Assembly (NCBI GenBank): GCA_900169235.1 | Contig: FWCC01000092.1 | Coordinates: 45,619 to 109,618 of the forward strand | DNA length: 64,000 bases | Direction of reading: 5' to 3' | Source: Zarea fungicola | Lineage: Eukaryota > Ascomycota > Sordariomycetes > Hypocreales > Cordycipitaceae | Shown: positions 56,390 to 64,000 of the stretch, piece after piece | Layout of the letters: every line of letters begins with the position of its first letter | How positions within the stretch are numbered: position 1 is the first letter of the stretch | Translations under genes and position numbers: made by a program | The notes under the pieces: generated by a model | Databases searched by the model: none | Told to the model about the DNA's origin: nothing | Seen by the model: the letters and a program-made list of their open reading frames with translations, nothing else

Positions 56390-57256
56390 TCACAGTTTAT
56401 GTCTTTCCAAGTCTTCCTTCGTAATGGTGCCAACAATCTCACCCAGATTAAGCTCCGCATCCCCGACACGGCCCATTCCCTTCTCAGCCAGAGCCTTGGA
56501 ACGTCGGGCTCGTGTAGGCCATGTGAATCCCTGCAGAAACAATCTCATGGACGAAAACAAATCTTCATGGGTAGGCAGTCCAGCGCGGGCATTGATAACC
56601 CTCTTTGATGCAATCAGCGGTTGCGCATCAAAACCGGCAATACGGCGTGCAAAGCGGTCAACAAAGGCATCGAAATCGGCATCAGGAATAGCGCGATTGA
56701 TCCAGCCATACAGCTCGGCGGTAGAGGCATCAAAATCATCGGCACCCAAAATAATCTCCAACGCGCGAGAGCGGCCAACTGTTCGAGGGAGCCAGTCAAA
56801 CGCGCCGCCGCCGGGGGTAATGCCGACACCCACCTCCGGTTGACCAAAGATTGCCTTTTCGCGACTGGCAAAGCGGATATCACAAGCCCCAATAAACTCA
56901 TTACCGTGGCCGCGAACTCGGCCTCGGATCGCAGCAATTGTGACCACGGGAAGATTGGCAAAGCGAATGACAAAGTCGCCCCAAGTGGCCGCCGCACCGG
57001 TACCAGGCCCTTCAGGCTCCTCCAGTGCACGAGACACGTCGTAGTGAGCAATGAAGTAATCTGGTGTTGAGGAATCAAACACGACAACGCGAACGTCCTT
57101 GTCAGATTCAATATCGGCGACCAGTTGCCTGAGTGCAGTATACGTCTCAGGCCCGAAGAGGTTCAGTGGACCATTTGTAAAGGTTGCTGTCCAGTAAAAT
57201 GAGGATACTTTCTTAACGAAGAGATAATCCGGAAAGTTGTTCCGTGGAGCTGCCAT
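56390..57256 (-). CDS. Crotonase-family enoyl-CoA hydratase/isomerase
   Basis: A single intronless 288-residue frame from ATG 57256 with no signal peptide. Crotonase motifs are YFIAHYDVSRAL (first oxyanion element), IAAIRGRVRGHGNEFIGACD, RFASREKAIFGQPEVGVG and PGGGAFDWLPRTVG. The HYDV and HFDL blocks relate it to the secreted crotonase at 54741, so both belong to one subfamily, although overall divergence is large. Role: probably (de)hydration, isomerisation or hydrolysis of an acyl-CoA or related thioester. Near a carrier-protein-containing A-T-C enzyme it could act on carrier-bound intermediates, which is inference. The C-terminus ends ITKEDLERHKL, not a clear peroxisomal signal. Confidence 0.9.
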   Translation of the reverse strand: MAAPRNNFPDYLFVKKVSSFYWTATFTNGPLNLFGPETYTALRQLVADIESDKDVRVVVFDSSTPDYFIAHYDVSRALEEPEGPGTGAAATWGDFVIRFANLPVVTIAAIRGRVRGHGNEFIGACDIRFASREKAIFGQPEVGVGITPGGGAFDWLPRTVGRSRALEIILGADDFDASTAELYGWINRAIPDADFDAFVDRFARRIAGFDAQPLIASKRVINARAGLPTHEDLFSSMRLFLQGFTWPTRARRSKALAEKGMGRVGDAELNLGEIVGTITKEDLERHKL

Positions 57257-58323
57257 CTTGCAAACGAGGTATTTGTGGTTTTGTGTAAAAGGGCTGGCAA
57301 TTTAGTTGAATCTTTAATTGTCTGTGTCATTCAATCGGTTGAGCAATGACAATCTTTATATATATTTCTTCTTCCGAGTTTTGTAGTAGCGTCTCCGGTT
57401 AAAACCGCCCAGTACATTCTAGCTAAACTTGATTTGTAACTCTACATTTCTTATCAACACTTTGCGGTCTTTTGCGGTCTTGTACTTGGAAGTCGGAAAC
57501 TGTCCGCCTCATTCAGTTGTCCATGTACCAGAAATGCAGCACCGCCTTGCTTATTAACGAAGGAGACTGTCAAGCTGGATTGCAATGGCTGTGCGGGCTA
57601 GTCCGTTGGCCGGCGGCTAGCTAATCTGCAAAACGACGCACATAAGCAGCGACTAGGTCAGAACGGACTAGTCCGCAACCATTGGCCAAACCGGACGCTA
57701 GCTGGTACAAAATCCCATAGATAGATGTGGACGCCTCGTTATTTCTAACATGCTCCCAGTCAGACTTGACTCCTGGCAAGCCATAGCCAGAGGACCTGTC
57801 CGATGTCTAACAGTACTCAAAATGGTGCAAAATTATGACTAGGAAATTGGTTAGCATAATGGCTTGAGAGGCTTGGTCCTAACCCTTTAAAGCACTTGTA
57901 GAACCAATAATAGAGTATATACTGAAATGGTATTTAATTCTAGCTAAAAATACAAGAACTGATAATTCCAGATCCGGCGATTGCTCTTGCTGGTATAACT
58001 TAGGTGTAGAATCTTGCACGCTCTGCTCTGTGCATTTAATGATTGAAAGGTCGACGCAGCGGGTCTCGTTTAAGAAGTGGCGCTCCTACCTTAGTCCAGG
58101 TGAAGCACGTCGCCAATACGACCACCCACGCTCTTGCTACCGCTTTGGAGATGTTAATATGATGTTGATCGTGGCACCGACTTGGCAATTAGCGTTATGG
58201 AAAGTACTTGTATTCTGACGACTGAAGAATCTGGAGCTTTCATAACGTGGATATCGTTTTGCATAGAAGTAGACTTTTTACATTACAAACCCAGATCTGT
58301 TTACATTCTTGCATTGCTCATAT
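57257..58323. other. Intergenic, crotonase promoter
   Basis: About 1.07 kb upstream of the minus-strand crotonase gene and downstream of the sulfotransferase gene. GCGGTCTTTTGCGGTCTT is a short direct repeat near 57463. The 57595-57710 portion repeats CTAGTCCG and TTGGCC motifs and carries a perfect CGG-N6-CCG palindrome, listed separately. No gene is supported. Confidence 0.45.
57664..57675. promoter_or_regulatory. CGG-N6-CCG palindrome, candidate Zn2Cys6 site
   Basis: CGGACTAGTCCG is a perfect 12-base palindrome, an inverted CGG pair with six-base spacing as bound by Ppr1/UaY-type dimers. It lies 408 bases upstream of the crotonase start (57256), with an additional CTAGTCCG half about 65 bases away (57598-57605). 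Two Zn2Cys6 regulators are encoded 4-12 kb away. Confidence 0.5.
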
Positions 58324-59352
58324 TCAGACACAAAGTCGTTTCGCCTTTAGATACTCAAAATCCGCCATGGCATCCCTAACGTGTTCCTTTAGCGCTTGGG
58401 CGACACGGACCCCAAACTCCTCTTGCCACTTCTCCACCTCCTTCTCCAAGACAATTCCAGCACTGGTTTTATTCTTTTGCACACCGTCTGAGGCCATAAG
58501 CGTATCTTGAAATCGCTGCTGGGACCGTGGAAGCCGCGTATCATCGTCCTGCATGGATGCGTCCCATGAGAAGCACAACTTCTCTGGCTTCATGCCGAGC
58601 AAGCTGCAATATTTGGCCACCAGCTCCGGGCATGCCATGATATCGTCTGCGTCAAGTATAATTGGCCACATGTCAGACCCCAAGTGGCTGACGTACCACT
58701 CATACAGCGAGCGCGACCAACGCAGTGTCATAGACTGCGACCCTAGCAGCGGCTTGTTCGCACGATTATTCGCCGCTGGAACGATTGCTGCGAGAGCGCG
58801 GTACAAAGATGGAAAGGCGAGCGCTGGGTGTCGGATGAGAAAAGTGGGCAGCCACTGTTGGAGGAAGCCTCCTGGCATCACGGTCAAGCTAGCAACGGAG
58901 CCGTTAGGCAGTAGCACTGTTGGGCCGTGCTCTTCTCCATATGCGCTTTTGATCATCCCGAGTTCCATGGGACCGTGTTCACCCAAGCCAAAGGAGAATT
59001 CTGTCAGCCTTGCCGGTTCGACAAGGTAGCTAATATGTTCCTTGACGAATACAGAGTGATTGCTAGGCACGGCGCTTAGCTCTTGCTGAAACCTGTCCCA
59101 GCATTCTTGGTACATGGCCTTCACCTGCGCAGTCTCCTGTTCTGTCCAGTCCGCAAACTTCTTGCCACGAAGTCTCAAAGTTCTGAACAGGTCTGACACA
59201 GGCTTGAAAATGTAGCCGCCATTCTCGCCTACAATTGTCAAATTTGGTTGATCAGGCAGCCCTAGCATCTTCACCAGAAGATTCGAGGCCGTCCGTGGGT
59301 ATGTAAGAAGGTAAAAGCGGCGTGACCCAGATAGAACCACGGGGGTCGTCAT
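58324..59352 (-). CDS. P-loop sulfotransferase-like protein
   Basis: A 342-residue intronless frame. ATG 59352 (MTTPVVLSG) is the first ATG; the frame opens earlier only at GTG. The N-terminal LTYPRTASNLLVKML matches the 5'-phosphosulfate-binding loop of PAPS-dependent sulfotransferases, in the variant with Arg-Thr-Ala-Ser. Later blocks include FLIRHPALAFPSLYRA, resembling the 3'-phosphate-binding region, and WPIILDADDIMACPELV. Similar fungal genes are found in specialised-metabolite clusters. It would transfer sulfate to a hydroxyl or amine of a small molecule in the cytosol, but family assignment rests on the P-loop and the RHP block. It lies ~0.9 kb from the NRPS-like gene on the same strand. 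Confidence 0.8.
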   Translation of the reverse strand: MTTPVVLSGSRRFYLLTYPRTASNLLVKMLGLPDQPNLTIVGENGGYIFKPVSDLFRTLRLRGKKFADWTEQETAQVKAMYQECWDRFQQELSAVPSNHSVFVKEHISYLVEPARLTEFSFGLGEHGPMELGMIKSAYGEEHGPTVLLPNGSVASLTVMPGGFLQQWLPTFLIRHPALAFPSLYRALAAIVPAANNRANKPLLGSQSMTLRWSRSLYEWYVSHLGSDMWPIILDADDIMACPELVAKYCSLLGMKPEKLCFSWDASMQDDDTRLPRSQQRFQDTLMASDGVQKNKTSAGIVLEKEVEKWQEEFGVRVAQALKEHVRDAMADFEYLKAKRLCV

Positions 59353-60254
59353 GGCAGTCTTCGACACTTGAGATAAATCAATAGTTAATTCAATACGCTA
59401 TTGTGTCAAGCGAACAAGTATGGCTCTACTAATCTGATCGGAATGAAATGAGGCGCTGGCCGACCTTTTTGTGTCACTATTCCCGGTATGTTTTCTTTGA
59501 AAGGGTTATGGTGGACCAAGCGGCTGAATAGATGCCGGTACAGTGGTCAATGCGGGAGCGTTGTCTTGGGTTAATACGAAGCGCAAGGATAGCGCTGGCC
59601 TCGCGTGGGCAAAACATGTCTCTCATCAATCTGGCCAGTCTAAGCCCCTATTCCTTTCCCCGGCTCCTCAGCCATAATACTCAACGACAGCGCTCTCTCT
59701 GACTCATAACTGCCCCGAGACAGCATGTCTTGGACTGTATTATTACAGCGGTACGATGCACAGACTCTTACCACCCTATAATCTTGTCTTATTTTTTTGT
59801 GAGACCAAGTAGATAAGTACCCTAGTCTTTGCATTTCAGCTGGAAGATCGGCAAGGCATGAATTTGGGACGAAATCATATGATAAAGCGGCAATGTCTCG
59901 GGCGGTCGCTCCAGGGTGCTCTATCGCAAAAGTGATGTGGAAAGGAGATGGCTTACTTGAGTGCTACGCATCAGAAAGTATTTCGCTCGGCAATTAAATT
60001 ATAGAAATGAGGCCCATGTATTGGAGCTAGAATAAAATTTCTGATTCTCAAATCTATGGAATTTCTTTGGCTGTGCTGTCATTATCGGCTTCCAGAAAAG
60101 ACAACATTTCCTCTGCGCGCGCGTCTTTTTTTTTTCTTTTTTGTGTGGCTCCTTTGTTGAACTGCGATGCTATTCTTCCCACTACCCCATTCTTTTATTT
60201 GCTACTTTTCTTATCATCTTTTATGATATTGTAGTTCTTAGCAACTATGGGATA
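59353..60254. promoter_or_regulatory. Intergenic, sulfotransferase promoter
   Basis: About 900 bases between the sulfotransferase start and the A-T-C stop (same strand). It contains GCGCGCGCG followed by a long T tract (60115-60140), likely 3' flank of the A-T-C gene. No supported gene. Confidence 0.45.
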
Positions 60255-63200
60255 CTAGCTTGGCTTAGATAGCTCATTCTCGGTCCCAGTCTTTGGCACT
60301 GGCCATCCGCGATTCACACATTGTCCGACAGGTTGCCGCCAGCTTTCCGGATACATCAACAACCTCACTACTGTTTCCAACCTTGTAAGAAAATGTCAGT
60401 ATGGTCACTTCAAGTACGTGTAATGAATAAACTCACTCCTTGGCCACATTCTGCATTTGCGCATCACTCAGCGCATCCCCAAGTAAATGTAGGAATATCT
60501 CATCATGCTTCAAACCACCAACACCCGCTCTGACAATTAGGCCTACCTGCCAGCGGGTCACGCTCGCAATCTTCTTGAAATTGGCAAACGGCTCCCTCAA
60601 CCCGGCCACACGAGCTCCCATTCCGGGAATCCAGTTGAAAATTTGTGAGGTGAACACACTCCTCATCAATCCGCGATGATCCTTGGCCAGACCAGAGGCG
60701 TCGCCACTCGTCATGTTCAACAAATTCTCAATATCCGACCATGGTGCATGCGCATGCTGTGTCAACTGATGCTGGTCTGCCTGAAGGCGGTGTAGCATGT
60801 CAAGCACAATCTCGTCTGGCGAGATCTTGATCAGATTCGTTACAGATTGAAGAAGCGGCCCTGCGACATCTGTTGCCTCGTCAAAGACACTCCCCTGAAA
60901 GCCGCTCGAGAAGTATGGGGGCATAAAAGGCCATGCAGTCCGCCCTGCCTGTACGCCAGAGAACACAGCATGGTCATACCCTGATTGTCGGGCATTAAAT
61001 AGAGCAAGCGCAGTTTTGATGATGGTCGGAACCGCTATGTCCGGATACTGGCGCCGTAGTGCTGCAAGATCGGGAACGCAGAATCTGTGGTGTGCACCTC
61101 GGCAGTAGCCGCTACCAGCCGGATCAAAAGTCCCCCGCTGTGGTATGGGTGGCCATTGCGCTTTTTGTAGATGGCCATGAAGACCATTGAGATAGCTAGC
61201 GTGCCACCTGACAGATGCCACAGCTTGGGGCGACTCACGGAAAGAATAGTAGGATTCCGCCCAAGCTTTGTAGCTTGTATGCGGTCTTAGGGCTGCTGGA
61301 ATATTGCCGGCGAGAGTCTGGTCCAAGTCGGCCTGGAACCTCTCCATGTATGTTGCGTCCATGACGCCATGACTGACTGTGCGGAGAATGCCTTGTCAGC
61401 TACACCGCAAATCTTTTCAATGGTAGGGGACATATACCGCTAATAATGAGCCCGATCGTCCCTGTGCTCTTGACTTTGCATATCAATACCCGAAAGAGTA
61501 TACTGGGAAAGCAAGCCCATTCCGGATGCGGGTGAGACGACGCCAACAGTTGGAGTTCCTCTACTGTGTCTACTGTGCCACCGTCCTGAAGAACATGATC
61601 ATATAGCGCTTTAGAAGGTTTCATTTGGACGTGCAGCGCTACACCAGGGTCAAACAGCGAAGAGCCGGACTCGCTCCATACTAGAAACGAGGGCAAAATA
61701 CGATTCTCAAGCAGCATTGCTACCAATGCCCGTCTTGCTCTCTGTTCAAAGGCTCCGTTTTAGTTATCCGTTCAATTTTTCAATGTCTAGGCCAAATTTG
61801 ACAAGACTCACCTCTGGGTCAGTCACTGTGCCCGTGATGTATGCATTTTGGAATTTGGCACTATCGAGTACCCCATTCTTGGAGAGTTCATCGACAAATC
61901 CTTGTGCGGGGAACACGGTCTCTACATCGTTCCACTCAAATCCATACTTGCTTACAGCCTGGACCACGAGCCGTTTTGTAGTCTCAAAACGGCTCGGCTG
62001 CGCGATGGTGTGGACCTTCGATCAACAATTAGCGTTGTGCATGTCCGAAAGGGCAAAGCGGCAGAACTCACCATATCAGCTGTACCGATTATCGCCAGGC
62101 CATTGTCGCTTTTAGTGTCGCTCATTGGGATTGCGTTTCCGGCTAGCTTCCCGGTGATCTTTTCAATGTGAGCCTCCAGGGAATCACTGGCAGATACATC
62201 TTGCACCGAGATCTTCTCGAGGCCGGGTATACCACGCCGGAGCTCACCTCGGATTCGTGCGATCGTTAAGCTGTCAGCAAATTCCGAGATGAGACTGCTC
62301 AGCGGAAGGTCCTCATCCCCTACACCTATCGCCCCTGCCCAGATTCTGTGCACCCTGTCTCGTAGGCTGCTGATATCGAAGTCATTTTCAGAACCGCGAG
62401 GAGTATTCATCTCGTCGCTTTGACGAGACTCGTACCGTTCACGTAACAGTTCTCGAAGTTTTTCTTTGTTGATCTTGCCAATTGAAATTCTAGGCCAATC
62501 ATCAAGCCCAAGTTCATGGAGATGGATCACCTCCTGAGGGTTCCAAATGGGGCCCATCTCCTTGAGTATCGTACGATGCATCTCTTGTGATATCGCTTCG
62601 ACATCCGAAGTGCCATTGATAATTGCAATTGGCACTTCCCCGCTGATTGGATCAGACTGGCCGACAATTTGAATCGAAATTGATGCCAAGTTGGTATTTT
62701 CTGCCAGACACGCTTCAATAGCCATGGGCGATACATTTTCACCACCTCTAATTATTATGTCCTTGGTTCTGCCCACGATGAAGAGGTTGCCGTCGGGGTC
62801 CATAGCACCCTCATCGCCAGTGATAAACCAGCGGCGGCCTTCGCTATCCATATAGCTAACATCTTCCGTGTCTTCTCGCCCGATGTAGATGTTTGGGTAT
62901 CCTAACGGCCCAGAGCAGTGAACTTCTCCAGCTGTCCCGCGTGGAACGGCGCATCGACCTGTGCCAGTACTACCAGATGGGCAAATTTTCACGCCGGCGT
63001 CGGGTATAGGCCGTCCCACGCTGAGCTGATGCCCCCGAAGCGGTAGATATCCCGGTTCTGTGACAACATCACTCACGCAGCCTGTCCCTTCAGTACTTCC
63101 GTACCGAATACAAACGCCACAGGCACCGAGAACATCAAAACAGGCCTGGACATGTTGGGTTGTGGCAGGTGCTGCAGCGATCATCACCGCTTTGAGCCCA

Positions 63201-64000
63201 GTTCGAACGTGGTTGCCGGAGCCAAGGCTCTCTGCAATGGAATTGATCATTGCAGGTACCAACAGTGTATGGGTGCATTGCTCGTGAACTAGCGCATCGA
63301 CAGTGGCATGGGCCGAAAATGTCTCCCCTGCGTAGACAACACCGGCCCCAAGAATCATAGGCGCGATCAAGCTTGTAATTCCCACAGAATGACAGTTGTG
63401 TGCCACGGAACACCACAAGTCCCCTGGCATGGTTTCGGAACCATTCCCGCTAAAGACACGGTAAGCTAAGGAGGTTTGAAGGGCATGGCTGCGCCACACG
63501 CCCTTCGGGAGCGATGTAGAACCGCTTGTAAAGAGGATGCTTGTATTTTCGAACTCGACATTGGCCTTGGTGGCGGCTTCCATAAACTCGTTGCCGCAGC
63601 TAAGACTAGGCTCCTCCATGACATCGTAGAATGGAATGCAGTCTTGAAATCCTTGCGAACTTGATATAGTAATTCTGGCTTGCAGATTCAGCGCTTGTAT
63701 AACCGGTGATTGCATGTATTCACTCTTCCAAGCGATGAGCATGGGTGGTGTATTGTTTGTTGCCTCAAAAATGGTCTTGAACATGTGGGAGCACTCGGCC
63801 GTGTTTGATAGGCGACGAGGATCGAGTGGTGCAACGACTGCCCCAAGTTCCATAGCCGCCCACCACGTCAAAGCAAATTCGGCGCAGTTGGGAAGCAGGG
63901 TGTAACGATGGCTTAATCGACGTAAGTCACAGTTGGGGTATGCTCTAAAGCAAGTCAGGTTATATCGAACAGTACACTTGTAAGTATCGTCAAGAGTAGA
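60255..64000 (-). CDS. NRPS-like A-T-C enzyme, 5' end beyond window
   Basis: The frame is open to 64000, so the N-terminus is missing. Exons: 64000-62072, 62015-61812, 61741-61438, 61376-60437 and 60381-60255 (introns 56, 70, 61 and 55 nt). Adenylation domain: ALTWWAAMELGAVVAPLDPR, phosphate loop TSGSTSLPKGV (~63500), YGSTEG, GDEGAMDPDGNLFIVGRTKD and GKINKEKLRE with the catalytic Lys (~62475). A carrier domain follows with phosphopantetheine Ser in FADSLTIAR (~62272). A condensation domain comes next with SHGVMDA (~61370) in place of HHxxxDG; the second His and the Asp are kept. The last intron adds ELETVVRLLMYPES, matching the usual C-domain end. The stop without it would be at 60433. The A domain is of the acyl/aryl-acid type. 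It probably forms an amide or ester with a separate nucleophile. Confidence 0.87.

Overview
This is a 64 kb window of a filamentous ascomycete chromosome. The evidence is short spliceosomal introns (about 47-117 nt) with GT(A/G)AGT-type donors and CTAAC/CTGAC branch sites, two Zn(II)2Cys6 regulators, secreted fungal proteins (GH75 chitosanase, KP4-like) and augmin and mitoribosomal genes typical of Pezizomycotina. I infer Sordariomycetes, most likely Hypocreales, from the overall protein flavour only. Exon boundaries were worked out by hand from splice signals, reading-frame continuity and family motifs; none has transcript support. LEFT ARM (1-16 kb, core-like): a secreted and a cytosolic DUF985 cupin flank a multi-pass membrane protein. 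Then come a small membrane protein, an RBM25/Snu71-type PWI splicing factor, mitoribosomal bS21m, augmin subunit HAUS6/AUG6 and a glutathione S-transferase. MIDDLE (17-32 kb, accessory, gene-poor): a two-module secreted enzyme (GH75 chitosanase plus a PL7-type lyase module), an aldo-keto reductase, a decayed ankyrin-repeat gene, hAT transposon remnants, a cysteine-rich secreted proprotein, a CocE/NonD-type hydrolase and a KP4-like secreted protein, separated by long stretches without recognisable genes. RIGHT ARM (32-64 kb, metabolic): a tartrate/D-malate-type dehydrogenase divergent from an amino-acid permease; a TatD nuclease (probably a bystander); a P450 divergent from an APC permease; a second GST; a Zn2Cys6 regulator tail-to-tail with an MFS transporter; an FAD (DAO-type) oxidoreductase; a second Zn2Cys6 regulator; two crotonases, one with a signal peptide; a sulfotransferase; and a single-module NRPS-like A-T-C enzyme that runs off the right edge. 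HOW THEY MAY WORK TOGETHER: the 38-64 kb stretch has the composition of a specialised-metabolite cluster. It holds an activating and condensing core enzyme, tailoring enzymes (P450, FAD oxidoreductase, crotonases, sulfotransferase, GST), transporters and two pathway-type regulators, mostly arranged as divergent pairs sharing promoters. The product is unknown and cluster membership is an inference. The best candidates for something undescribed are this NRPS-like/sulfotransferase/crotonase cluster, the GH75-PL7 fusion whose lyase module lacks the expected histidine, and a secretory-pathway crotonase.
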